From Nocardiopsis_C rhodophaea (GTDB lineage: Bacteria; Actinomycetota; Actinomycetes; Streptosporangiales; Streptosporangiaceae), in contig NZ_BAAAPC010000003.1 of assembly GCF_039530945.1 (NCBI RefSeq), forward strand, positions 186,001 to 250,000: a DNA stretch of 64,000 nucleotides. The letters run 5' to 3'. The notes under the pieces were generated by a model, which was not told the DNA's origin, did not search any database, and saw only the letters and a list, made by a program, of their open reading frames with translations. Positions 50,467 through 58,386 of this stretch are shown here, in pieces. A program made the position numbers and the translations under genes. Position 1 is the stretch's first letter, and the number at the start of each line of letters is the position of its first letter.

Positions 50467-52197
50467 GTGGCAGACCAGCGGCTTTCTCTCACGGGCGCAC
50501 TCGTCCAGGGCACCATCGACGACCTGGGCACGCCTCTCGCGCACACCACCTTCGTGGTCGTCGACCTGGAGACCACCGGATCCCGCTCCAACGGCGCCGG
50601 AATCACCGAGATCGGCGCCGTGAAGGTGCGCGGCGGCGAGGTGCTCGGCGAGTTCGGCACCCTGGTCAACCCCCGCGTTCCGATCCCCCCGCACATCACC
50701 CTGCTGACCGGTATCACCCAGGCCATGGTCGCCACCGCCCCGGACCTGGAGGCGGCGCTGCCCGCCTTCCTCGAATTCGCCGCGCTGGACGGCGACGCCA
50801 CCGTGCTCGTCGCGCACAACGCCCCGTTCGACGTCGGGTTCCTCAAGGCCGCGTGCGCCGCCCACGGCCACGACTGGCCCCATCCGACCGTGGTCGACAC
50901 CCTGCCCCTCGCCCGCCGCCTGGTCACCCGCGACGAGGTACCCAACCACAAGCTCGGCACCCTCGCCGGATTCTTCTCCGCCCACGACCAGCCCACCCAC
51001 CGCGCCCTCGACGACGCCCGCGCCACCGTCGGCGTCCTCCACGGACTCCTGGAGCGCCTCGGGTCCCACGGCGTCGACACCCTGGAGGAGCTGCGGCACT
51101 TCCGCACCCCGCGCACCAGCGCCCAGCGGCGCAAGCGCCACCTCGCCGACGACGTCCCCGACGCGCCGGGCGTGTACGTCTTCACCGACGCCAAGGGCGA
51201 CATGCTCTACGTCGGCAAGAGCTCGAACCTGCGGCGGCGCGTCCGCTCCTACTTCACCGCGGCCGAGACGCGCGGGCGCATCCGGGAAATGATCGCCCTC
51301 GTCGAAGGGGTCACCCCCATCGTCTGCGAGACCCCCCTGGAGGCCGAGGTCCGGGAGCTCCGCCTCATCGCCGAGCGCAAGCCCCCCTACAACCGCCGCT
51401 CCCGCAACCCCGGGCGGGCCGCCTGGCTCAAACTGACGCGGGAGGCCTATCCGCGCCTGTCGGTCGTACGTGTGATCCGCGACGACGACGCGCCCTATAT
51501 CGGCCCCTTCCGCTCCTCCCGCGAGGCCGAGCTGGCCCGCGAGGCGCTGCACCACGCCATCCCCCTGCGGCAGTGCGCCCACCGCTTCTCCCCGTCCCGG
51601 CGGATCAGCGCCTGCGTACTCGCCCAGCTGGGGAAGTGCGGCGCGCCGTGCGACGGAAGCGAATCCCCGCGGGAGTACGCCGCGCACGCGGCGGCCGCCG
51701 AGGCCGCCATGACCACCGACGCAACGCCCGTCGTCGAGGCCCTGAGCGGGCACATCGCCCGCCTCTCCGTGGACCTCCGCTACGAGGAGGCCGCGCTGTT
51801 CCGCGACCGGAGGGCCGCGTTCGTCGCGGGGGCGGCGCGCGGCCAGCGCCTCGCCGCCCTAGCCGCCGTGCCCCAGCTGGTCGCCGCTCTACCGGCGGGA
51901 ACGGCGTGGGAGGTGCACGTCATCAGGCACGGGCGCCTCGCCGGAAGCGGCGTGATGCGGCGCGGTGCCGACCCGCACGCCTTCGTCGAGGCGCTCATCG
52001 CCACCGCCGAGACCGTGTTCCCCGGCCCCGGCCCGAGCCCGCGGGCGACCCCCGGCGAGATGGAGCGCGTGCTGCGCTGGCTGGGCTCACCCGGCATCCG
52101 GCTGATCGACGCTGCCGCGCCGTGGACATGCCCGGTCAATGGTGCCGAAAAGCACCACGGACTGACAGACTGGCAGCGCGACACCGCCGTCGACTGA
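50467..52197 (+). CDS. DEDDh exonuclease - GIY-YIG (UvrC-like) fusion protein
   Basis: 576 residues in two nuclease modules. The DnaQ-like 3'-5' exonuclease occupies about 25-190: ExoI VVVDLETTG (DxE), ExoII VAHNAPFDVGFL and ExoIII HRALDDARAT. The GIY-YIG domain of the UvrC/Cho type starts near 232: GVYVFTDAKGDMLYVGKSSNLRRRVRSYF. A UvrC-like C-terminal region follows, with Cys-containing CAHRFSPSRR and LGKCGAPC. It probably takes part in nucleotide-excision or other DNA repair, pairing incision with end trimming (inference). GTG at 50467 is the start; it is divergent from the zinc-ribbon gene. Confidence 0.87.
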   Translation: MADQRLSLTGALVQGTIDDLGTPLAHTTFVVVDLETTGSRSNGAGITEIGAVKVRGGEVLGEFGTLVNPRVPIPPHITLLTGITQAMVATAPDLEAALPAFLEFAALDGDATVLVAHNAPFDVGFLKAACAAHGHDWPHPTVVDTLPLARRLVTRDEVPNHKLGTLAGFFSAHDQPTHRALDDARATVGVLHGLLERLGSHGVDTLEELRHFRTPRTSAQRRKRHLADDVPDAPGVYVFTDAKGDMLYVGKSSNLRRRVRSYFTAAETRGRIREMIALVEGVTPIVCETPLEAEVRELRLIAERKPPYNRRSRNPGRAAWLKLTREAYPRLSVVRVIRDDDAPYIGPFRSSREAELAREALHHAIPLRQCAHRFSPSRRISACVLAQLGKCGAPCDGSESPREYAAHAAAAEAAMTTDATPVVEALSGHIARLSVDLRYEEAALFRDRRAAFVAGAARGQRLAALAAVPQLVAALPAGTAWEVHVIRHGRLAGSGVMRRGADPHAFVEALIATAETVFPGPGPSPRATPGEMERVLRWLGSPGIRLIDAAAPWTCPVNGAEKHHGLTDWQRDTAVD

Positions 52198-52270
52198 GCG
52201 CGCCGCAACGGGCGGGCGGGGCGGAGGCCGATATCGCGCGGAAGGGCGCGGGGGCAGCGTAAGGAGACCG

Positions 52271-53035
52271 ATGGCAGGCATCCCCCTCAGTGACGACTAC
52301 CGGGTCCGCCGTGTCCCCGCTGTCACCTACCTACTGATCGCCGCCAATGTCAGCGTCTACCTGCTCTCCCCGATGTCGATGCTCGCGTTCTGGTACGGCG
52401 ACTCGCCCACGGCCCGGCTCTGTCCGATCGACGTCTACGTCACGCAGTGGGGTGCGATCCCGGTCGAATTGCTCAGCGGGCAGCAGCTCCCCTACCCCGG
52501 CGACTGCTCCGGCGCCGAGTACACCAAGATCCCCTGGGTCTCCGTGTTCACCGCGATGTTCCTCCACGGGGACGCCGTCCACCTGATGAGCAACATGGTG
52601 TACCTGTTCGTGTTCGGCCCCGTCGTCGAGGACCGTCTCGGCCGCCTGCGCTACCTGGGGCTCTACACGCTCACCGGGCTCATCGCGACCTACGCCTACG
52701 CGCTGGGGACGCCGGACGCCGACATGCCGCTCGTGGGCGCGTCGGGGGCGGTCTCCGGGGTCCTGGGCGCCTACCTGCTGGTGCAGCGCCGCAGCCGGAT
52801 CATCTTCCTGGCCCTGTTCGTCCTCCCGCTACGGCTCCCCGGCTGGGTACTGGTCGGCACCTACTTCGTGGTTCAGTATTTTCTCTACGTCAGCGTCTCG
52901 CTGTTCCCCGGCGCCGATGGGGGCAACGTCGCGTACGCCGCGCATGTCTACGGCTTCATCGGTGGGGTGATCGGTGGGCTGCTGATCCACCGCATACGCT
53001 GGCGTGCGGGCACGCGTCTGTCGGACGTGTACTGA
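52271..53035 (+). CDS. rhomboid-family intramembrane serine protease
   Basis: 254 residues with six or seven TM segments. The catalytic Ser is S158 in GASGAVSG, paired with His 225 in YAAHVYGFIGG. The TM2 motif FLHGDAVHLMSNMVYLFVFG supplies the oxyanion-hole His and Asn. An insertion with three Cys (LCPIDVY, GDCSGAEY) lies in the first loop, outside the membrane. It cleaves membrane proteins within or next to their TM segment; natural substrates are unknown. ATG at 52271 follows GTAAGGAGACCG, a good ribosome-binding site. The Lrp-type gene follows on the same strand. Confidence 0.9.
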   Translation: MAGIPLSDDYRVRRVPAVTYLLIAANVSVYLLSPMSMLAFWYGDSPTARLCPIDVYVTQWGAIPVELLSGQQLPYPGDCSGAEYTKIPWVSVFTAMFLHGDAVHLMSNMVYLFVFGPVVEDRLGRLRYLGLYTLTGLIATYAYALGTPDADMPLVGASGAVSGVLGAYLLVQRRSRIIFLALFVLPLRLPGWVLVGTYFVVQYFLYVSVSLFPGADGGNVAYAAHVYGFIGGVIGGLLIHRIRWRAGTRLSDVY

Positions 53036-53094
53036 TCGGACGTGTACCGAGCACCGCCGGCGGCCGTGCCGCACATCTGCCAGGAGGAGACCCA

Positions 53095-53370
53095 GTGATC
53101 ACCGCGATCGTCATGATCAAGGCCGACGTGGACCGCATCCCGGAGGTTGCCGAGGCGATCGCCGAGATCGACGGTGTCAGCGAGGTGTACTCCGTGACCG
53201 GCGGCATCGACCTGATCGCCATCGTCCGCGTCCGCAAGCACGAGGAGCTCGCCGAGGTCATCCCCGGCCGGGTGAACAAGATCCCCGGGGTGCGTTCCTC
53301 CGACACGCACATCGCGTTCCACGCCTACTCCCAGCACGATTTGGAGTCCGCGTTCTCGCTGGGGCTGTGA
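53095..53370 (+). CDS. stand-alone Lrp/AsnC ligand-binding (RAM) domain protein
   Basis: 91 residues forming only the alpha/beta RAM domain of Lrp/AsnC regulators (ITAIVMIKADVDRIPEVAEAI, VYSVTGGIDLIAIVRV, SDTHIAFHAYS). The helix-turn-helix is absent, as in other stand-alone members, so it would bind amino acids and assemble with itself or with full-length paralogues rather than bind DNA. The GTG at 53095 is chosen because AGGAGGAGA precedes it. It converges on trpD, with a 22-bp hairpin between, which may hint at amino-acid sensing near tryptophan synthesis (weak inference). Confidence 0.88.
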   Translation: MITAIVMIKADVDRIPEVAEAIAEIDGVSEVYSVTGGIDLIAIVRVRKHEELAEVIPGRVNKIPGVRSSDTHIAFHAYSQHDLESAFSLGL

Positions 53371-53400
53371 GAAGCCACCCCGGCGCGGGCGGCAGCGCAC

Positions 53401-53446
53401 GCGACGGCGGTCCCGCGATCACCGGGGTGATCGCGGGGCCGCCGTC
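53401..53446. terminator. 22-bp hairpin between the RAM-domain gene and trpD
   Basis: 53401-53422 and 53425-53446 are complementary except for one T-G pair, with a GG centre. It lies between converging stops and serves as a bidirectional terminator. Confidence 0.8.
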
Positions 53447-53469
53447 GTCGTCGCTGGAAACCGGTGCGC

Positions 53470-54522
53470 CTACATGCCCTTGGCGTAGGCCTGGCTGACC
53501 TCGACCCACCGGTCGAGCAGCGTCGCCGCCGCACCGCTGTCGATCGCCTCGGCCGCCCGGTCGTACCCGGACCGCAGCGCGCCGACAAGCGATCCGCTGA
53601 GACCGTCGACGGCCGTGATCGCCGCGGCGGCGTTGAGGAGTACGGCGTCGCGGACCGGGCCGTGGCGCCCCGCGATCGTCTCGCGCACCACGCGCGTGTT
53701 GAACTCCACGTCGCCCCCGCGCAGCGCGTCGGGCTCCGCGCGCAGGATGCCGAGGTCCGTCGGGTCCAGGGTCTCCCGGTGCACCTCACCGTCGCGGACC
53801 GCCCACACGCCCGAGGTGGTCGTGGTGGTCAGTTCGTCCAGGCCGTCGTCGCCGCGGAAGACCAGCGCGCTCGCCCCGCGGCGGGCGAACACCCCGGCCA
53901 CGGTCGCGCACATGCTCTCGTCGAAGACGCCGATGGCCCCGGCCGTCGGGCGGGCCGGGTTGGTCAGCGGTCCGAGGAAGTTGAACACCGTCGGGACCGC
54001 GAGCTCACGTCGAGGCTTGGCGGCGTACCGCAGCGAGGGGTGGAACAGCGGGGCGAAGCAGAAGGTGATCCCGGCCTCGTCGGCCACCCGCGCGGTGGCC
54101 TCCGGCGGGAGATCGATCACCACGCCGAGCCGCTCCAGCACATCGGCGGTGCCGCACGAGGAGGACGCCGCCCGGTTGCCGTGCTTGACCACCTTCGCCC
54201 CCGCGGCGGCGGCCACGATGGCCGCCATCGTGGAGACGTTCACGGTGTGCGCCCGGTCGCCGCCCGTACCGACGATGTCCACGGTGCGGCCCGGGACCGA
54301 AATCTGCACGGCGTTGTCCAGCATCCCGCCCGCGAGTCCGGTGACCTCCTCGACGGTGGCGCCCTTGGCGCGCAGCGCGATGGCGAATCCGGCGATCTGG
54401 GAGTCGGTCGCCGACCCCGCCATGATCTCGTTCATCGCCCACTCCGTCTCCTCAGCGGAGAGGGAGTCGCCCTCCAGCAGGGCGGTGATCAGATCGGACC
54501 AGGTTCGCTCACGCGTACGCAC
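53470..54522 (-). CDS. trpD: anthranilate phosphoribosyltransferase
   Basis: 350 residues, full length. PRPP-binding GTGGD is at about 86-90 (DIVGTGGDRAHTVNVST), followed by KHGNRAASSSCGTADVLE and the metal-binding GDDGLDELTTT. It transfers phosphoribose to anthranilate in the second committed step of tryptophan synthesis, in the cytoplasm. GTG 54522 follows GGAGGACGCCCC. No other trp gene is adjacent; in actinobacteria this gene is often found beside the cytochrome oxidase/bc1 genes rather than in a trp operon, as here. Its promoter would lie in the 356-base gap upstream. Confidence 0.93.
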   Translation of the reverse strand: MRTRERTWSDLITALLEGDSLSAEETEWAMNEIMAGSATDSQIAGFAIALRAKGATVEEVTGLAGGMLDNAVQISVPGRTVDIVGTGGDRAHTVNVSTMAAIVAAAAGAKVVKHGNRAASSSCGTADVLERLGVVIDLPPEATARVADEAGITFCFAPLFHPSLRYAAKPRRELAVPTVFNFLGPLTNPARPTAGAIGVFDESMCATVAGVFARRGASALVFRGDDGLDELTTTTTSGVWAVRDGEVHRETLDPTDLGILRAEPDALRGGDVEFNTRVVRETIAGRHGPVRDAVLLNAAAAITAVDGLSGSLVGALRSGYDRAAEAIDSGAAATLLDRWVEVSQAYAKGM

Positions 54523-54878
54523 GGGGCGTCCTCCAGGTTCTGGGTCACAAAAGGGGTACGGACATCGGTCGGTCTCACCGGGACGAGACCGAGGGAAGGG
54601 ATCAGCTGTTCAGCGCAGCCATCGCCATCGCGCGATGTCGGCCCCGTGGTGCGAGGCACCGTTGAAGAACCGGAGTGAGGTGCCGCCGTTCGAGTCATCG
54701 GCGGCGACGGAGTGCACCATCGAAGCGGCTTTCCGTGGATGGACCAGCGAGTCTGCGGACCGGGTCGCCCACGAGAGCGGGGCGCCGGCGTGCCGGGGTC
54801 CGACGTCGGGCCCCGGGGGTCAGACACCAAGCCTACCTACTGACGTCCTCGCGGCCCTGAAGGCCCGGGACACCCGGG
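54523..54878. other. gap between trpD and the receiver-like gene (356 bases)
   Basis: Both neighbours are on the minus strand. Near 54850-54885 there are stem-forming GC-rich repeats (CCCGGG-ACA-CCCGGG) that may terminate the receiver-like gene; the rest should hold the trpD promoter and leader. I looked for a leader peptide with Trp codons and did not find a convincing one. Confidence 0.4.
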
Positions 54879-55325
54879 CTAACGGCCCTGGTGGGCGGTG
54901 AGCCGGGAGGCGCGCTCCCGCATCAGCTCGGCCAGCGACTCCGCCAGCGCCACCGGGTCGATCGGGTGGCTGACGGCCTTGTCCGCGCGCGACCACGCCG
55001 CCAGCCACCCGTCGTCGCGGCGGCCGATGAGCACCAGAACCGGCGGGGACTGGTAGATCTCGTCCTTGATCTGGCGGCACAGCCCCATGCCGCCGACGGG
55101 GGCGGCCTCGCCGTCGAGGATCGCGACATCGATGCCGCTGTCCTCCAGATGCTTGAGGGCGACGGGGGACGTGGCGCACTCGATGATCTCGACCTTGGGG
55201 ACATCGGCGGCCGGACGGCGGCCGATGGCCAGTCGGACCTGCTCGCGGGCGCTGGCGTCGCTGCTGTAGACGAGGATCCGCATCTTCGGGCCGTGCTCCG
55301 CGGTGTCGCGGTTGTCGTTCGCCAT
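54879..55325 (-). CDS. receiver-domain-like protein without output domain
   Basis: 148 residues from ATG 55325. After a short variable N-terminus the sequence follows a response-regulator receiver fold: MRILVYSSDASAREQVRLAIG, VDVAILDGEAAPVGGMGLCRQIK with the would-be phospho-Asp in ILDGE, and PPVLVLIGRRDD. The acidic pair at the first strand is replaced by YSSD, and the conserved Lys-Pro near the end reads SHP, so normal phosphorylation is unlikely. No DNA-binding domain follows. Such degenerate receivers are found divergently next to ctaE in actinobacteria and might link respiration with signalling (inference). Confidence 0.72.
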   Translation of the reverse strand: MANDNRDTAEHGPKMRILVYSSDASAREQVRLAIGRRPAADVPKVEIIECATSPVALKHLEDSGIDVAILDGEAAPVGGMGLCRQIKDEIYQSPPVLVLIGRRDDGWLAAWSRADKAVSHPIDPVALAESLAELMRERASRLTAHQGR

Positions 55326-55722
55326 GCTCAACCGTCCCTATCGACCGTGTGGATGGATTACGCCACCACGGCCGAGCCTATGTGCCTTGAGACCTTCGAC
55401 ACGACAGGATGCCACCCGCGCCACCCCGCGAGCCATGCCCATGACCCGACCGAGCGACATGACGATATCGATTCGATACCTTCTTTTCCCCGCAATCGGT
55501 CCACGAACGCGCAGCTCAGAGCCGCGAATCCCGCTCGCTGCGGGGCAACCGGCGTGCGGCCGAGGCCCCCGCCGCGCCCTCCTCCGCACGCCACAGCAGA
55601 TAACAGGAAGGTCGCGGAGCGACGGCGTCGCCCCGCACAGGCCGGTACCGTTGTCGGCGCCGATCACACGGGTTACGGGGGGTCGTGCACCAGCTCGCGC
55701 GAGATGCCGTAATAATGCTGAC
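55326..55722. other. divergent regulatory gap between the receiver-like gene and ctaE (397 bases)
   Basis: It contains a 13-base palindrome at 55466-55478, an AT-rich patch beside it, and the -10 element of ctaE at the right end. No coding frame is supported. Confidence 0.5.
55466..55478. promoter_or_regulatory. 13-base palindrome, operator candidate
   Basis: TATCGA-T-TCGATA is a perfect inverted repeat in an otherwise GC-rich gap, about 140 bases upstream of the minus-strand receiver-like gene and 245 bases before ctaE. Confidence 0.35.
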
Positions 55723-55723
55723 G
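55711..55723 (+). promoter_or_regulatory. -10 element of ctaE, leaderless start
   Basis: AATAAT at 55711-55716 (in TAATAAT) places the transcription start six to seven bases later, at the G of the GTG codon (55723). No Shine-Dalgarno precedes that codon. The -35 region is weak, as usual in actinobacteria. Confidence 0.5.
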
Positions 55724-56346
55724 TGGCGACAGCAACCGCGAACCAAACAACAGGACCGACACCAGTGCATGGTGCGGCTAAGCGACCTGACCTGGTGAGC
55801 GTTGGCACCATCGTGTGGTTGGCCAACGAGCTCATGTTCTTCGCAGCGCTGTTCGCGATGTACTTCACCATCCGATCGGTGACCAAGGGCAACCCCGACC
55901 TGGGGGACTGGCCGGCCGTTCATCTGAACGTCGGCTACGCCCTCGTCTTCACTGTCATTCTGGTGGCCTCCAGCTTCACCGCACAGGCCGGCGTCTGGGC
56001 CGCCGAACGCGGTGACGTCCGGAAGCTCCGTATGTGGTTCTTCATCTCGTTCCTCATGGGCCTGGTCTTCGTACTCGGCCAGGCGAACGAGTACCGAGAG
56101 CTCGTCCACGAGGGACTGACCCTGCAGTCCAGCGCCTACGGCTCGATGTTCTACCTCACCACGGGTTTCCACGGTCTCCACGTGATCGGTGGGCTGATCG
56201 CGTTCCTGCTCATGCTGGGACGCACGTACGCCGCGAAGCGCTTCACCCACCAGCAGGCCACGAGCGCGATCGTTGTGTCTTACTACTGGCACTTCGTCGA
56301 TGTGGTCTGGGTCGCTTTGTTCGCAACCATCTACTTCATTCAGTAA
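55723..56346 (+). CDS. ctaE: cytochrome c oxidase subunit III
   Basis: 207 residues with five TM segments, the short actinobacterial form of subunit III. Typical pieces are WLANELMFFAALFAMYFTIR, the charged AQAGVWAAERGD, LGQANEYRELVHEGLTL, YLTTGFHGLHVIGGL (conserved His pair) and YYWHFVDVVWVALFATIYF at the end. It belongs to the aa3 oxidase in the cytoplasmic membrane. GTG at 55723 fits the family start (VATATANQTTGPT). It leads the ctaE-qcrCAB operon, 17 bases before qcrC, consistent with the bc1-aa3 supercomplex. Confidence 0.95.
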   Translation: MATATANQTTGPTPVHGAAKRPDLVSVGTIVWLANELMFFAALFAMYFTIRSVTKGNPDLGDWPAVHLNVGYALVFTVILVASSFTAQAGVWAAERGDVRKLRMWFFISFLMGLVFVLGQANEYRELVHEGLTLQSSAYGSMFYLTTGFHGLHVIGGLIAFLLMLGRTYAAKRFTHQQATSAIVVSYYWHFVDVVWVALFATIYFIQ

Positions 56347-56363
56347 CCCGAATCGGGGAAACC

Positions 56364-57275
56364 GTGAAATGGATTACCGCGCGGCGACGGCATCCCCTTG
56401 CGGGGTATGCCGTCGTCATACTCGCGCTAGGCCTCTTCGGTCTGGGATACGCCTTTGTGGCGCCCACCGGCACCGACAGGGCCGAGGCGCAGACACTTGC
56501 CGCCGACAAGGCTGACAACGGTCAGCCTGACGCTCAGCGGGGCAAGGAGATCTTCAACAAGAGCTGTGCGAGCTGCCACGGCCTGACCGGCGGTGGCAGC
56601 GCCAACGCCCCGGACATCACCGACGCCGGTGCGGCCGCGATCGACTTCCAGGTGAGCACCGGGCGCATGCCGTCGATGAACCCGGACGCGCAGATGCCCC
56701 GGAAGCCCCAGGCCCTCACCGACGAGGAGCTGCGGGACCTCATCGCCTACTACGAGGCCGAGATCGGCGACGGCCCGCAGATCCCGACGGATGTCCCGGG
56801 CAGCGCCCCGCAGCGCTCCGACTTCTCCGACGAGGCGTCCTACGAGGCGGCCAAGGAGTCCTACGAGCAGGCCTACGAGAAGTACATCTCGGGGGGCAAG
56901 GACACCGAAGCGGGCATGAAGCTCTACCTGACCAACTGTGCGCACTGCCACAGCTGGTCCGGCGGCGGCGGCGCGCTCACCGGCGGCAAGTACGCCCCCG
57001 AGATCCACGACGCCTCGCCGCGTCAGATCTATGAGGCCATGCTCACCGGGCCCGGGCAGATGCCCGTGTTCAACGACACGACCGTCACCCCGACCGAGAA
57101 GCAGGACCTGATCGCCTACGTGAAGGACCTGCAGGCCGAGCCGAACGCGGGCGGCATCTTCGACCTTGACCGCATCGGCCAGGTCGCCGAAGGCTTCATC
57201 GGCTGGACCGTCGGTCTCACCCTGATCGTCGCCTGCGCGATCTGGATCACCGCGAAGCAGCGAGCCCATGACTGA
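56364..57275 (+). CDS. qcrC: cytochrome bc1 complex diheme cytochrome c subunit
   Basis: 303 residues. An N-terminal TM anchor (PLAGYAVVILALGLFGLGYAFV) leads to two class I cytochrome c domains with heme-binding CASCH and CAHCH, and probable Met ligands in GRMPSM and PGQMPVF. A C-terminal TM segment (GWTVGLTLIVACAIWI) fixes it to the membrane. The diheme form replaces a soluble cytochrome c in actinobacterial supercomplexes and passes electrons from QcrA to the oxidase. GTG at 56364 is the start; its 3' end overlaps qcrA by eight bases. Confidence 0.95.
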   Translation: MKWITARRRHPLAGYAVVILALGLFGLGYAFVAPTGTDRAEAQTLAADKADNGQPDAQRGKEIFNKSCASCHGLTGGGSANAPDITDAGAAAIDFQVSTGRMPSMNPDAQMPRKPQALTDEELRDLIAYYEAEIGDGPQIPTDVPGSAPQRSDFSDEASYEAAKESYEQAYEKYISGGKDTEAGMKLYLTNCAHCHSWSGGGGALTGGKYAPEIHDASPRQIYEAMLTGPGQMPVFNDTTVTPTEKQDLIAYVKDLQAEPNAGGIFDLDRIGQVAEGFIGWTVGLTLIVACAIWITAKQRAHD

Positions 57276-58383
57276 TAACAACACCAACCCCGAGAACGAG
57301 GCGGGTGCCGACGACCGCGTCATCGGCACCCCTTCGGACGCCTCCGGCGACACGATCGTCGCCGGCGCGGCGGATCCGCACCGGGAGCACGCCGGGCCCT
57401 ATCCCGCCGAGGAGACGCACAAGCACTCCGAGGAGGAGCAGCGGAGGGGCGAGAAGGTCGCCTCGCTGTGGTTCGTCATCGCGTTCCTCGCCGGCATCGG
57501 CTTCCTCGTGGCCTACTTCGTCTGGGCGCCCAACGCCGCGGGCGAGCCGGCCATCGCCGACCCGCAGATCGGCCAGTACTCGAACATGGCTCTGGGCGGC
57601 ACGCTCGCCCTCGCCCTGTTCGGTATCGGCGCCGGTATGACGGTGTGGGCGCGCCGCGTGATGCCGCACTACGAGGTGTCCTCGCCCTACGACGAGCTGC
57701 CTTCGCCTCCGGAGGAGAAGAAGTCGTTCAACGAGTTCTTCATGAAGAGCGCCGACGAGAGCGGGTTCCTCAAGCGCCCGCTGATGCGCCGCACCCTGCT
57801 GCTGGCGATGGCGCCGCTGGGGCTCGCCCCGATCGTCATGCTGCGCGACACCGGACCGCTTCCCGGCGACAAGCTGCACTCGACCCTGTGGGAAAAGGGC
57901 ATGCACATGGTCGTCGAGGGCACCGACCGCAAGATCAAGGTCGAGGACCTCGACGTGCCCGGCGGCATGATCACCGCGCTGCCCTACGTCGAGCACAGCG
58001 AGGAGAACCCGCACGGGATCAGCCTCAACGACAAGGCGAAGGCCGTCGTCCTGCTCATCAAGATGCCGGAGGACGCCTGGGGCCCCGACATGTCGGAGCA
58101 GCAGCTCAACTGGACGCAGGACGGGATCATCGCGTACTCCAAGATCTGCACGCACGTCGGCTGCCCGGCGGCGCTGTACGAACAGGGGACGCACCGCATC
58201 CTCTGCCCGTGCCACCAGTCGACGTTCGATGCCGCCAACGGCGCCAAGGTCGTCTTCGGCCCCGCCCACCGGCCCCTGCCGCAGCTGCCGCTCACCGTGG
58301 ACAGCGAGGGCTACCTGGTGGCGGACGGAGACTTCCCCGAGGCCGTCGGCCCGACGTTCTGGGACGCGGAGAAGGAGGCTTAG
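57268..58383 (+). CDS. qcrA: cytochrome bc1 complex Rieske iron-sulfur subunit
   Basis: 371 residues. Unlike mitochondrial forms it has three TM segments (about 68-90, 108-130 and 172-192), after an acidic 60-residue N-terminus. The C-terminal Rieske domain binds [2Fe-2S] through CTHVGC and CPCHQS, with the Cys pair for the stabilising disulfide, and ends in FGPAHRPLPQLPL. It accepts electrons from menaquinol at the Qo site. ATG 57268 overlaps qcrC; three bases separate its stop from qcrB. Confidence 0.95.
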   Translation: MTDNNTNPENEAGADDRVIGTPSDASGDTIVAGAADPHREHAGPYPAEETHKHSEEEQRRGEKVASLWFVIAFLAGIGFLVAYFVWAPNAAGEPAIADPQIGQYSNMALGGTLALALFGIGAGMTVWARRVMPHYEVSSPYDELPSPPEEKKSFNEFFMKSADESGFLKRPLMRRTLLLAMAPLGLAPIVMLRDTGPLPGDKLHSTLWEKGMHMVVEGTDRKIKVEDLDVPGGMITALPYVEHSEENPHGISLNDKAKAVVLLIKMPEDAWGPDMSEQQLNWTQDGIIAYSKICTHVGCPAALYEQGTHRILCPCHQSTFDAANGAKVVFGPAHRPLPQLPLTVDSEGYLVADGDFPEAVGPTFWDAEKEA

Positions 58384-58386
58384 TCG

